Of a DNA stretch of 64,000 bases, positions 26,776-34,609 are shown piece by piece. Location: NCBI RefSeq assembly GCF_900114605.1, contig NZ_FOTP01000011.1, positions 35,383-99,382 on the forward strand, read 5' to 3'. Within the stretch, counting starts at the first letter, position 1. Each line of letters opens with the position of its first letter. Position numbers and translations under genes: made by a program. The DNA comes from Bradyrhizobium sp. NFR13 (GTDB taxonomy: Bacteria > Pseudomonadota > Alphaproteobacteria > Rhizobiales > Xanthobacteraceae). The notes under the pieces were generated by a model. That model saw only the letters and a program-made list of their open reading frames with translations. It had not been told where the DNA came from and did no database searches.

Positions 26776-27228
26776 TCACGGCTTGAGGTAGCTCCAGCCG
26801 GCTTCCTGCAGCTCAATCAGCCTGACGGCGCCCGATGGCACCACCGTCGCCTCGGATACGACGCTGATCGCCTTGCCCTCACGCTTCTCCATGCCCTCTT
26901 TGGTATTTCCGCAGGCGATGAATTTGACGCTGGACGGGAAGCTGGCATCGACGATCTGCTTGATGCGGTCCTTCACCGGCGAGGTGTCGTCGCGAAGCAT
27001 GTGCAGACCTGGTCCATAAGTGACGATCTCGATCTGAACGTCCTCGCCCTTGGCCTTGTAGAACTCCATAACATTGGTCGCGTTGTTCAAGGCCAGATTC
27101 ATTAGGGCAGGATCGTTCTGATTGACCTGAATGGCAACACGATGCTCTTTCGCGCCCGCGGCATGAGCGGACGACGCGATCAGCGCAAACAGGACGGCTC
27201 CGGCAATTGATCTCAACAATGATCGCAT
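26776..27228 (-). CDS. Exported DsrE-family protein (second of a pair)
   Basis: 150 residues with a signal peptide (LRSIAGAVLFALIASSAHA) and a DsrE/DsrF-like domain: HRVAIQVNQNDPALMNLALNNATN, then VQIEIVTYGPGLHMLRDD and a cysteine in VKFIACGNTKEGM. Family proteins carry sulfane sulfur on a conserved cysteine. Periplasmic location and the adjacent YeeE/YedE transporter suggest a sulfur relay to or from the membrane. It is about 40% similar by eye to the upstream gene, with 30 bases between them. Confidence 0.83.
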   Translation of the reverse strand: MRSLLRSIAGAVLFALIASSAHAAGAKEHRVAIQVNQNDPALMNLALNNATNVMEFYKAKGEDVQIEIVTYGPGLHMLRDDTSPVKDRIKQIVDASFPSSVKFIACGNTKEGMEKREGKAISVVSEATVVPSGAVRLIELQEAGWSYLKP

Positions 27229-27258
27229 CTCAAAACTCCTTTTCTGGGATGTACAATT

Positions 27259-27732
27259 TCAGGGCCGCACGATCGTAAAACCGCGCTCTGTCAAATCCAG
27301 CAGATGGCCGACGCCGACCTGCACTTCCACCGCATGCGGATTGATTGCCGGGCGTTTGCCGGTGTCGCGCTCGATTGTGTCCAGCGTATTGCCGCAGACG
27401 CTGAAGCGCACGCCCTGGGTCACCAGACTGTCGACCAGCGCACGATGTTCGTTGGTGTCGCGCAGCAGATCGATGCCAGGGCCGAAAGTGACCACCTCGA
27501 CCGCCACCTTGTCAGGCCCATAGGCTTTCAGGAGATTGCTGGCGACGCTGAGAACGAGGCGCTCTTTCTTCGGATCGGAATCGGAGAGCTGCAATGCGAT
27601 GAAATGCTCGGCGAAGGGCTTGTCGGGAGCGGCATCCTGTTTGGTGGGCCGTGTCTGCGCAACAAGCGGCGGCGTCGCACATAACACCAGCGCAAGAACC
27701 GACAGACAGAAAAACAGTCCTCGCTTAGTCAT
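27259..27732 (-). CDS. Exported DsrE-family protein (first of a pair)
   Basis: 157 residues with a signal peptide (FFCLSVLALVLCATPPLVAQ) and a DsrE-like domain containing VAVEVVTFGPGIDLLRD and the cysteine in VRFSVCGNTLDTIERDTG, aligned with the cysteine of the downstream paralogue. Same inferred role as a sulfur carrier. The ATG at 27732 is preferred over one nine bases earlier. It lies 87 bases downstream of the second YeeE/YedE gene, so the three genes probably form one operon. Confidence 0.82.
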   Translation of the reverse strand: MTKRGLFFCLSVLALVLCATPPLVAQTRPTKQDAAPDKPFAEHFIALQLSDSDPKKERLVLSVASNLLKAYGPDKVAVEVVTFGPGIDLLRDTNEHRALVDSLVTQGVRFSVCGNTLDTIERDTGKRPAINPHAVEVQVGVGHLLDLTERGFTIVRP

Positions 27733-27819
27733 CCCGCACAAAACCTCTGACGATCAGAGGATTGATTAGCAATCACCCTGCGCCGGCGCAATCAAACTCA
27801 CAAAGCTATGTGGAGGTTC

Positions 27820-28869
27820 TTATTGCGCCGCAAACGCCGGACGCAGCGCCAGCCCACGGATCGCAACTGCAGCGCCCGCAAAGATGCCGGCGACAGCCAC
27901 AAAGGACGACAGCGCGAGCGTCGACAGGCCAGTCAGCCCCTGCCCGATCGAGCAGCCATAGGCCATCGCGCCGCCGATCCCCATCAGCGCCGCGCCAGCC
28001 ATCGAGCGGCCGGTATGACGCGCGGATGAATAGCCCTCGAATTCAAACCGGCCTGTCAGCAGCGCGGTCAACAGACTGCCGACGAACACACCCGCAACAA
28101 GCGCAATTCCGAAATTCAGCGTCATGCCAGTCGACAGCATGATGAACTGCAACGTATCGGCAGCCGGCGACACGAATGTGAGCGACGCCACCGGAATCGG
28201 ATCGAACTCATCGGCGCCAAGCCAGCCGGTGGCCAGCCAGCCCGCGATCACCAGCAGGCCCATCACTAATCCCGCGACGAGCTGCCCCGGCGAACGACGA
28301 AGCTCGCGACGCGACAATGCGAAGACGAGGAGCGCGCCGCCGACAATCAGCGTTGCCGCGATACGCGCACTCGCTTCGTGCAGACCGAGCGCGCCGAGCA
28401 GCGACGGCACCGAATTCGCACCCGGCGTCATCTGCGTCCATTGCAGGATCGACAGCCGCATCGGCGCGAGCAAGCCTTTCAAGGTCATCTGCGCCGTGAC
28501 GCCGATAATCGCGATCACGACCAGCGACCGCAGATTTCCCTTGCCGAGCAACACCAGCGCACGGGACGCGCAACCATTCGACAGAACCATACCGAGGCCG
28601 AATAACAGTCCGCCGACGAAGATCAACGGCGCCGAGAATGATGGCTGCAGATAAAGCGACTTCGCGATCTCGACCACGCCGGTGCCGGCGATGAACTGCG
28701 TACCGAACACGGCAACGGCAAGTGCAAGCGCATAGCTTCGGATCTTGCGTCCGTCGTCATGCGCCCACCAGTCGCGCAGGCCGCTCATGAGGCAAAAACC
28801 GCTCAGCAGGCCGACCGCGCCGAAAACGGCGCCAATCGCAAAACCCGCGACAACCGGGAGCGCAAACAT
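27820..28869 (-). CDS. YeeE/YedE family transporter (349 aa)
   Basis: Second member of the TsuA-like membrane family in the island. Both halves have the conserved glycine/cysteine segments, LSNGCASRALVLLGKGNLRSL and MAYGCSIGQGLTGLSTLAL. It is oriented away from the sox operons and is followed by the two exported DsrE proteins, a combination that looks like an independent sulfur transport and carrier unit. About nine membrane segments are visible. Confidence 0.87.
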   Translation of the reverse strand: MFALPVVAGFAIGAVFGAVGLLSGFCLMSGLRDWWAHDDGRKIRSYALALAVAVFGTQFIAGTGVVEIAKSLYLQPSFSAPLIFVGGLLFGLGMVLSNGCASRALVLLGKGNLRSLVVIAIIGVTAQMTLKGLLAPMRLSILQWTQMTPGANSVPSLLGALGLHEASARIAATLIVGGALLVFALSRRELRRSPGQLVAGLVMGLLVIAGWLATGWLGADEFDPIPVASLTFVSPAADTLQFIMLSTGMTLNFGIALVAGVFVGSLLTALLTGRFEFEGYSSARHTGRSMAGAALMGIGGAMAYGCSIGQGLTGLSTLALSSFVAVAGIFAGAAVAIRGLALRPAFAAQ

Positions 28870-28964
28870 CGAATGATCCGAACATGATTTTGAGGTGCTG
28901 TGGCCGAATTACTACTGCCAGTTTAACAGGCGGTCCAGTTGACCCGTGATTTAAGGAGGAAGTT

Positions 28965-29225
28965 CTACAGGCACCGAAAAACAGGGAACATAATTCCATC
29001 AGATCGCAGGATGCGATGCAGATTGACTATCGCTCTATGAGCGATAGAGATCGCCAGGTGTTTCGCACCCAATTCTGGATCCGAAACGATCGCCGGTCGC
29101 GTAGCCGGCAGTGTTGGGATCATCTGGACGTGGCGAAGATCGCGGGGCTCCCGGCCCCCCGCCGCCACGGTGAACACGCTGCGTCCGTAACGAACGAAAA
29201 GCCGAGCTGGCAAACGATTCTCCAT
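28965..29225 (-). CDS. Hypothetical protein (86 aa)
   Basis: Starts MENRLPARLFVRYGRSVFTV behind an AGGAGG seven bases upstream; the frame extends to 29333 without another good site. The sequence is soluble, with no recognised motif. It is divergent from the HTH-like gene at 29336, and a 16-bp palindrome lies between them. Protein-like but unsupported by any family I know. Confidence 0.4.
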   Translation of the reverse strand: MENRLPARLFVRYGRSVFTVAAGGREPRDLRHVQMIPTLPATRPAIVSDPELGAKHLAISIAHRAIVNLHRILRSDGIMFPVFRCL

Positions 29226-29267
29226 CGTCATGCCTCCTGCCATCAATATTGGCGCCATATTCCAAAT

Positions 29268-29283
29268 CGTCTCAAATGAGACG
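29268..29283. promoter_or_regulatory. 16-bp perfect palindrome, operator-like
   Basis: CGTCTC, four bases (AAAT), GAGACG, between the divergent genes at 29225 and 29336. The symmetry and position suggest a repressor site; no regulator can be assigned. Confidence 0.45.
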
Positions 29284-29335
29284 TCATAGCCAGGACGCCT
29301 GTGGTTCCTTCGCCGGAACAACATGAGGTTCAACG

Positions 29336-29551
29336 ATGAGCAGCCGTCACCCGATAACCCGCGCGTGGCTAGATAGCGACCTGGAAAAGCTCAGAGAGCT
29401 GCATTTGGCGGGCGCTAGCCTTCTGCGCGCGTCGGCAGCCCTCAATCGACCGAGCGCTTCCGTCAAGAAGCGGGCTAGAGAACTCGGACTCCATTTTGCC
29501 GGCGTCCGGGAAGTTCGGCGGGAGATCCACGCACGCGAGCAAACCCAATGA
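29336..29551 (+). CDS. Small helix-turn-helix-like protein (71 aa)
   Basis: One helical domain: DLEKLRELHLAGASLLRASA, then ALNRPSASVKKRARELGL, which reads as a homeodomain/resolvase-like HTH, with a basic tail. Relatives are common in Bradyrhizobium accessory regions. Two more copies occur here, a disrupted one at 33575 and one at 51330. The stop overlaps the start of the following zinc-ribbon gene (ATGA), so the two are translationally coupled and may act together on nucleic acid. Confidence 0.65.
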   Translation: MSSRHPITRAWLDSDLEKLRELHLAGASLLRASAALNRPSASVKKRARELGLHFAGVREVRREIHAREQTQ

Positions 29552-29712
29552 CAGTCAGCCGTTCCGCGGCGCCGAAATGCCCAAAGTGCGGTCGCAAGAT
29601 GACGTCGTCAAAAGAAGAAAGTTCGAAATTCAGATGCGCAAAGTGCGAAGTCGATCCGATGGAGCGCAGCAAGGGGTGGCTCTCAAGCGAATTGAAGCCG
29701 CCGTCCAGATGA
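29548..29712 (+). CDS. Zinc-ribbon microprotein (54 aa)
   Basis: Two cysteine pairs, CPKCG at residues 11-15 and CAKC at 30-33, form a small zinc ribbon; the rest is basic and polar. The ATG overlaps the previous stop (ATGA). The four cysteines and the coupled start are direct evidence that this short frame is coding; function unknown. Confidence 0.6.
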   Translation: MTVSRSAAPKCPKCGRKMTSSKEESSKFRCAKCEVDPMERSKGWLSSELKPPSR

Positions 29713-29763
29713 CGCTAGGATGCTGACCGCGGCCGGACAGGTCCGCCGACATGGGAGGCAACG

Positions 29764-30489
29764 ATCGATCCCTTAGCCATTCTCATAAGAAAGTTCAAAG
29801 AACATTCCCGGTTAAGCCAGGATGACCTTACCGAGATCCGCCGGCTTCCGATCGCTATCCGGGAACTGGACAGCAATGAAGATTTCATTCGGCAAGGTGA
29901 CCGTCCGAAGGTGTCCGCGATAGTCGTTAGGGGGATGGTCGCCCGCTATCATCTTCTTTCGAATGGCGCGCGCCAGTATCTGTCATTCAGCCTCGCTGGC
30001 GATATGCCTGACTCACAGTGTCTTTTCATCGACCATATGGACCACGCTGTATGCGCCATCGGTGGGGCAACCGTAGCCACGGTTCCTCACGTCGCTTTGC
30101 TCTCTCTGTTCGAAACAAGGCCCAAGGTTGGTGCTGCGATCTGGCGGGAGACGCTGATCGACGCTGCCATTTTCCGTGAAGCAATTACAAACAACAGCGC
30201 TCGATCTGCCACCGCGCGTATGGCGCATTTATTCTGCGAGCTTTTCTATCGATCGCGCGCCTCCGGGCTTGCCCGTGAGAATACCTGCTTCGTTCCGGTC
30301 GGTCTCGTTCAGCTTGGCGAAGCGCTGGGCCTCTCGTTGGCAACGGTGAATCGCTCTCTCGCCGACCTTCGCGATGAGGAGCTTGCAGATCTGAAGGGCG
30401 GACATCTCACCGTCAGAAACTGGGCGAGACTGATGCAGCGCGCCGGGTTCAATCCGCGTTATCTGCATTTGCGGCGCGCACCGCTTTGA
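29764..30489 (+). CDS. Crp/Fnr-type transcriptional regulator without a canonical start codon
   Basis: A cyclic-nucleotide-binding-like beta barrel followed by a C-terminal winged helix (LGEALGLSLATVNRSLADLRD). No Fnr-type cysteine cluster is visible. The conserved N-terminus (PLAILIRKFKEHSRLSQDDL) is fully open in frame but has no ATG, GTG or TTG. The best-placed site, GGGAGG at 29753, is followed five bases later by ATC. The first canonical codon is the GTG at 29911, which would remove about 50 residues including part of the barrel. Either a rare ATC/ATT start is used or the start was lost. Confidence 0.7.
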   Translation: MDPLAILIRKFKEHSRLSQDDLTEIRRLPIAIRELDSNEDFIRQGDRPKVSAIVVRGMVARYHLLSNGARQYLSFSLAGDMPDSQCLFIDHMDHAVCAIGGATVATVPHVALLSLFETRPKVGAAIWRETLIDAAIFREAITNNSARSATARMAHLFCELFYRSRASGLARENTCFVPVGLVQLGEALGLSLATVNRSLADLRDEELADLKGGHLTVRNWARLMQRAGFNPRYLHLRRAPL

Positions 30490-30527
30490 TGCATCGTATG
30501 TCACGATGAAAAACCGTCCAGGTAAGC

Positions 30528-31010
30528 ATGATGGCAGTAAGCTACAGTTCGATCGCGGCTCTGGCTTGTTCGATGGCGATCTGTTTTACCGTTGCTTTTA
30601 TCGGTGCACGGGTCACGACGCCTGAAATTCCGACCTGGTACGCAAGTTTGGCGAAGCCGTCCTGGACGCCGCCGCGCATCGCCTTTCCTGTCGTCTGGCC
30701 AATTCTATATTTTCTGATGGCATTGGCGGCATGGATGCTGTGGGAAGCGCCTTCGTCGCCGTATCGAAACGCGGCTCTCGTGGCATTCGCCGTGCAGCTT
30801 TCCCTGAACGCGGTCTGGTCGCCGATCTTCTTCGGTCGTCACGACGTCCGCTCTGGCGTGATCGTGATTTCGGCACTGGTCGTTGCGATAGGAATTACGA
30901 TTCTTATCGCGCTTCAGGTCGACCGGACTGCCGCCGTATTGCTCGTGCCCTATTTCGCCTGGATACTATTTGCGACAGCGCTTAACGCGCGCATTCTCGC
31001 TCTCAATTGA
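30528..31010 (+). CDS. tspO: TspO/MBR family tryptophan-rich sensory protein
   Basis: 160 residues with five membrane helices and the family pattern PTWYASLAKPSWTPPRIAFP, WPILYFLMALAAWMLW and LNAVWSPIFFGRH. TspO proteins bind porphyrins and are linked to tetrapyrrole handling and stress responses. An ATG at 30531 is an alternative start. The Crp/Fnr gene just upstream on the same strand could regulate it, but nothing in the sequence proves this. Confidence 0.9.
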   Translation: MMAVSYSSIAALACSMAICFTVAFIGARVTTPEIPTWYASLAKPSWTPPRIAFPVVWPILYFLMALAAWMLWEAPSSPYRNAALVAFAVQLSLNAVWSPIFFGRHDVRSGVIVISALVVAIGITILIALQVDRTAAVLLVPYFAWILFATALNARILALN

Positions 31011-31082
31011 CGGCCGAAATGACGACTGCTGCGTTGCTGAAACATTTTCGCCCCGCCGGAGTCTTAGTCGTGGAGGACGACA

Positions 31083-31241
31083 ATGGACAACCGGCGCAAC
31101 AATGTCAGGGATCTACGGAACAAGGTGGCCAAGTATCGCGCTCTGGCGCGCGGGGTCACTGACGCAGAAACCCAACGCCAGATCCTGCAGCTCACCGACG
31201 AGCTGGAACAACAAGCGCGTGACATTGAGCGGGGGAAATAA
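31083..31241 (+). CDS. Small helical hypothetical protein (52 aa)
   Basis: ATG behind GTGGAGGAC; the product is charged and helical (NVRDLRNKVAKYRALARGVT, then QRQILQLTDELEQQARDIER), with the look of a short coiled coil. Similar proteins are frequent in Bradyrhizobium genomes. No function is known to me. Confidence 0.6.
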   Translation: MDNRRNNVRDLRNKVAKYRALARGVTDAETQRQILQLTDELEQQARDIERGK

Positions 31242-31276
31242 CGGCGTAGCAGCGTTAGCGCGCGGATGACGTCTGC

Positions 31277-31303
31277 AAAGCCCCCGCTGATGCAGGGGCC
31301 TTT
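31277..31303 (+). terminator. Terminator-like hairpin
   Basis: AAAGCCCC and GGGGC-CTTT arms around a 10-base loop, followed by a T-rich stretch (TTTCATTCTG). It lies just after the 52-residue gene and before the convergent cspA gene. Confidence 0.45.
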
Positions 31304-31390
31304 CATTCTGTGGTGGGATTACTTACGCCCGACAAGTCGCCGCAGGGATTCATGTTCCAGCGGCGCGACGTCAGGCAAAGGAGGTCCCGA

Positions 31391-31594
31391 TCAGCCAACC
31401 CGGAGGTTTTCCGCCGACGTCTTGCCACGGTTGGCCACCTCCTCGAAACTGACCTTGACCCCCTCATTCAAAGTGCTCAGTCCCGCCTTCTCGACAGCCG
31501 AGATGTGAACAAAGACGTCTTTGCTGCCATCGTCCGGCTGGATAAAGCCGAAGCCCTTCGTCGCGTTGAACCATTTTACTACGCCAGTCGCCAC
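31391..31594 (-). CDS. cspA: Cold shock domain protein (CspA family)
   Basis: 67 residues from a GTG behind [26 protein letters not shown] contains the RNP1 motif KGFGFI, and DVFVHIS contains RNP2. It binds single-stranded RNA/DNA and melts RNA structure. The frame is open ten codons upstream, but that part is not conserved. The next gene on its upstream side starts 230 bases away, leaving room for the long 5' leader typical of csp genes. Confidence 0.9.
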   Translation of the reverse strand: MATGVVKWFNATKGFGFIQPDDGSKDVFVHISAVEKAGLSTLNEGVKVSFEEVANRGKTSAENLRVG

Positions 31595-31827
31595 TTCAGT
31601 TCTCCCGGTTGTCTCTGGAAACACAGCAGCGCTCTATTCCGACACGAGTCAATCGAGCAAACCTTGTTTCTCCCAACGGGATACAGGGATCGCTATCGGG
31701 ACAAACGGTCGACAGCCATCCGTCCGCACTGCCGCTGTGTGACAGCGGCTTTAGGCAACATAATCTCCGGGAAGCCCAACTGACGTGCTATTGTCATCGA
31801 AGCCCAGTGCGGGCGGAGGACGAAACC

Positions 31828-31959
31828 ATGCCCAAAGGCGAACAACGAAACAACCGCGAAGCAAAGAAGCCCAAGAAGGACAAGGCCAAGACGATCGCAG
31901 CAGCTCCGACGATGAAGGGTCTGATGCACCCCGAAGCGGAAAAGCCCAGAAAGAAATAG
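31828..31959 (+). CDS. Lysine-rich small protein (43 aa)
   Basis: MPKGEQRNNREAKKPKKDKA followed by a short Ala-rich part and a Lys-Pro-rich end. Short Lys-rich proteins with this MPKGEQ opening recur in Bradyrhizobiaceae; they may bind nucleic acid, but this is unproven. A GGAGGA site lies ten bases before the ATG. Confidence 0.55.
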   Translation: MPKGEQRNNREAKKPKKDKAKTIAAAPTMKGLMHPEAEKPRKK

Positions 31960-32313
31960 TCCAACAAGACGCCTCGCTAGCAGAGCTGTGTGAGGTCATG
32001 TCAGAGCGTCGGAAGATCATTATCTATCCGGGATCAGCTTGTGCGTCCGGTGTGACTGGCCCTCTTCTCGGCTCTTCTTGTGCTTGATGCCATCGCTATT
32101 CCATCGCGCTAAATCACCTCCGGTCAGAACGCGTCATAATCCGCGTGACGCCAAGCCTTGAGACTCGAAGCCTTGGGTTGAACGGAGCCAAATCTTGCGC
32201 GATCTCAACTTGAGCGGTGGTCTCGATGTCAGAGCTGGAATGTAGTGCCGTGAACGACCTTCCACACACGCACGTCAGCTCAATTTCTTCGACTACTGAC
32301 AGGACATGAAGCG
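31960..32313. other. Intergenic stretch without a supported gene
   Basis: A minus-strand frame here ends LRVSRLGVTRIMTRSDRR and includes a CVC pair, but it lacks an ATG, GTG or TTG in a sensible position and overlaps the gene at 32314. Nothing else protein-like is seen. Confidence 0.4.
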
Positions 32314-32547
32314 TTGAATTGGCAACCCATAGACACCGCACCAATGGACGGAACTCCCATATTCCTGGCTGGCGGCTACGATGACAATTCGGATCACGCC
32401 ATGGAATCCGAGGCGGAGAAAATGCGAACTGCCTGCCGCGCATGGTGGAACGACGGCGACTGGATTATTACCCTGGCTGAAGCAGGATGCGTCAACGTCA
32501 CCCGAATTGACCCCACGCACTGGGCGCCGATTGAAGAACCGCGCTAA
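32314..32547 (+). CDS. DUF551-like small protein (77 aa)
   Basis: Starts with TTG behind an AGGA. The sequence opens NWQPIDTAPMDGTPIFLAGG and ends THWAPIEEP, a frame-like pattern of the DUF551 family, which is common in phages and mobile regions. Three Trp residues and an acidic centre are visible; function unknown. Confidence 0.6.
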   Translation: MNWQPIDTAPMDGTPIFLAGGYDDNSDHAMESEAEKMRTACRAWWNDGDWIITLAEAGCVNVTRIDPTHWAPIEEPR

Positions 32548-32819
32548 CCCGGCAAGATCGGATTGCCTTGGGGGCAAGACCGCGTCGCGGCACTTCTAAA
32601 AATCAGTCGAACAGAGGCTCAGAGTAAAATCCGGCTGCCAGGACCTCGAAAAGCGCCGCGTTTCCATCATACCGAGCCTTCCATCGCGTATTGCTAAACC
32701 CACTGTCGAACAGGTCACCATTGTCCTGCACCTGTCTTCAGCCAATCCTTCGGCCATACATCCGTGCCCCGGATTGACGTCGCTGATTGTCCGCTATCAA
32801 TTCTGCGAGGCTAAACACG

Positions 32820-33172
32820 ATGCGCGTCGCGATGTTGGCACCGATATCCTGGCGAACACCTCCCCGGCACTACAGCCCGTGGGAGCTCGTAACGAGCCTG
32901 CTTACGGAGGCGCTGCTCGTGCGGGACGTTGACGTCACACTGTTTGCCACAAGGACAGTTTGACGTCGGGACATCTCGCCGGTGCCGTCCCGGCACCATA
33001 CTCTGAAGACTCGTCGCTCGATGCCAAGGCGTGGTGCCGTCGAAGCCGCCCAAGCGGTTGAGCGCATTGACGAACTGGACAGACGCGCCGGCCGAGCGGC
33101 TGTTCCGAGCAGTTTACCGTCGATAGAATGGCAGATCGCTACCTTGCTCTGTACCGATCTATCCTGGGTTAA
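32820..33172 (+). pseudogene. Decayed family 4 glycosyltransferase (N- and C-terminal pieces)
   Basis: The first frame reads MRVAMLAPISWRTPPRHYSP and continues WELVTSLLTEALLVRDVDVT, LFATR, a typical GT4 donor-domain start. After a frameshift it goes on as SGHLAGAVPAPYSEDSSLDA. The middle 200 or more residues are missing. The next recognisable part, AVEAAQAVERIDELDRRAGR, and, in a further frame, QFTVDRMADRYLALYRSILG ending at a TAA, are the family's C-terminal helix. So it is an internally deleted, twice frameshifted relic. Confidence 0.75.
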
Positions 33173-33293
33173 CCGACAGCAAACAGGCCACCGACGGCCA
33201 ACGACGGTCAGTTGTCTAATTTTATAGACAAGTTGCCGGCGGCTGCTTTATTGTTCCGAAACTTTCTGAGCAATAACGGAGCGTTCTTCGGTC

Positions 33294-33470
33294 GTGGCCT
33301 ACAGCATCTACGGGACCCCTCAGAGGCGGCCGGAGAAGGTGTTCTACGGGACTGTGCAGACCCTCGAGCAGGCTGCGAGCGAACTTCGGAAGCTGCGCAA
33401 CGCTGGCGTCCTGGACGTCTATGCGATTGGCTTCGATCCTGAGACGGCGAACATGCGGAAGCCGCCGTGA
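33294..33470 (+). CDS. Small hypothetical protein (58 aa)
   Basis: Begins with GTG: MAYSIYGTPQRRPEKVFYGT, then a helix TLEQAASELRKLRNAGVLDV. The codon pattern is gene-like and the product is compact and charged, but there is no clear ribosome binding site and no family I can name. Confidence 0.45.
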   Translation: MAYSIYGTPQRRPEKVFYGTVQTLEQAASELRKLRNAGVLDVYAIGFDPETANMRKPP

Positions 33471-33500
33471 GCCACGACTTCAACTAGGCCAGTGCAGGAC

Positions 33501-33535
33501 AAAAAAGCCGCATCGCCCGAAAGGACGACGCGGCC
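33501..33535 (-). terminator. Rho-independent terminator (minus strand)
   Basis: On the minus strand GCCGCGTCG, a 10-base loop and CGATGCGGC are followed directly by TTTTTTG. It lies 40 bases after the end of the disrupted HTH-like gene and supports a minus-strand operon starting near 33989. Confidence 0.7.
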
Positions 33536-33574
33536 AAGTGTTCCAGGAGGCAGTTTTGCCTCTCTGGCCATCCC

Positions 33575-33817
33575 TTAATTTTCCTGTGCCTCAATAGTGC
33601 CGAACGCACGCAGATTGGCGCGAACCTTTCGCACACCAGCAAACGGCCTGCCCAGCTCCCAGGGATTCTACTGGACACCCCCCAGAGGTCGCATCAAAGC
33701 CGCCGTGGCGCGCAAAAGCGTCGCGCCGGCGTCTGCCAGTTGGACCAGATGGACAATCTGGTCGGGCGTCCAGCTCGTGATGTTTCTGCGGGCCCTTTTA
33801 CGGGTCTCGTCGCTCAG
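33575..33817 (-). pseudogene. HTH-like small gene interrupted by an in-frame TAG
   Basis: Reading through, the frame gives SDETRKRARRNITSWTPDQI, then HLVQLADAGATLLRATAALM and RPLGGVQ, a TAG, and NPWELGRPFAGVRKVRANLR. It aligns without a gap to the intact paralogue at 29336, whose AALNRPSASVKKRARELG places a Lys at the stop. The apparent start is CTG, overlapping the upstream gene. Read-through is possible, but a nonsense mutation is simpler. Confidence 0.6.
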
Positions 33818-33989
33818 TAAGCCGTTTCAGAAGGTCATCGGCACGAACGGCTTTCTGGCCGCTCTTCGCCCGCATCTCCGGACAGTGCGCCGGACGAGCC
33901 AGCATGTCGGATGCAGCAGCTTCCGCCTCCAGCTGTATCGCTGGTTGCTTGTGGTCTTCCGATGTCTTGAGTTGAAACGGCGTGACCAT
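33798..33989 (-). CDS. Small hypothetical protein (63 aa)
   Basis: ATG behind GGAG with six-base spacing: MVTPFQLKTSEDHKQPAIQL, an Ala-rich helix, then KAVRADDLLKRLTERRDP. It overlaps the disrupted HTH-like gene by 20 bases and shares its terminator, so the two formed an operon. No family recognised. Confidence 0.5.
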   Translation of the reverse strand: MVTPFQLKTSEDHKQPAIQLEAEAAASDMLARPAHCPEMRAKSGQKAVRADDLLKRLTERRDP

Positions 33990-34123
33990 CGCGCGCTCCG
34001 AAGCCACGAGCCGTGCGGTGATGTGCGTAAAAAATACAGCGATCTAATGTTCCACACGAGTCATCGCATTTTCTCGCGACGCACTCTCTAAAAATTTGCG
34101 GGTGCCTCTTGACCAGCATGTCG

Positions 34124-34149
34124 GGAACTCTAAATCAACAATCGCCTTT
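34124..34149 (+). promoter_or_regulatory. EcfG-like (general stress sigma) promoter candidate
   Basis: GGAAC, 17 bases, CTTT, against the alphaproteobacterial EcfG consensus GGAAC-N16/17-CGTT. It lies 25 bases before the gene at 34175. Confidence 0.4.
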
Positions 34150-34174
34150 AAACGAAAGGAGTTAGGAGGCCAAC

Positions 34175-34543
34175 ATGACAATATCTGCCATGTCGATGAA
34201 TGAAATCCACGCCAATTCCCTCCTTGCCAGCACCTTCACGCACCCGCGGCAGGTTCTCGCAAATCCCTTCTTGGACGCGCTGCAAAAGCGATGTGTCCTC
34301 GCCGCTTGGGCCTCGGATGCCTTTGCCGTCGAAGGAAAGCCGTGGCTGCGACAGATCCCGGGTTCCAACGAGACCGTCAGGATCGGTGACATTCTCGCAG
34401 CTCTCAGATCGCTTGATGGCGACGATAGTCCGCCTCCGCCAATGATGTCGCGAATGCCGTTGCCAAGGCCTCCCACACGCGTGCGCGCCGTGGGCCAAAC
34501 CTCCTTGGAAATTAGGCGCCGCTTAGCGGAAATCCATCCGTAA
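34175..34543 (+). CDS. Conserved hypothetical protein (122 aa)
   Basis: Central segment HPRQVLANPFLDALQKRCVL, AAWASDAFAVEGKPWLRQIP and ETVRIGDILAALRSLDGDD matches a family common in Bradyrhizobium in which a short helical domain carries the WASDA motif; a basic Pro-rich tail follows. Strong AGGAGG site. It may be driven by the EcfG-like promoter upstream. Function unknown. Confidence 0.7.
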   Translation: MTISAMSMNEIHANSLLASTFTHPRQVLANPFLDALQKRCVLAAWASDAFAVEGKPWLRQIPGSNETVRIGDILAALRSLDGDDSPPPPMMSRMPLPRPPTRVRAVGQTSLEIRRRLAEIHP

Positions 34544-34609
34544 GACTCCGAACGGGATTTGAAAAGCCGTCCGAGCAATGCTCGGGCGGCTCAATGGGGA
34601 GCGCTCGCT

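Noticed and set aside
32114..32443. Minus-strand frame containing ELTCVCGRSFTALHSSSD
   Set aside because: Locally protein-like, but without a usable start codon and overlapping the better-supported gene at 32314.
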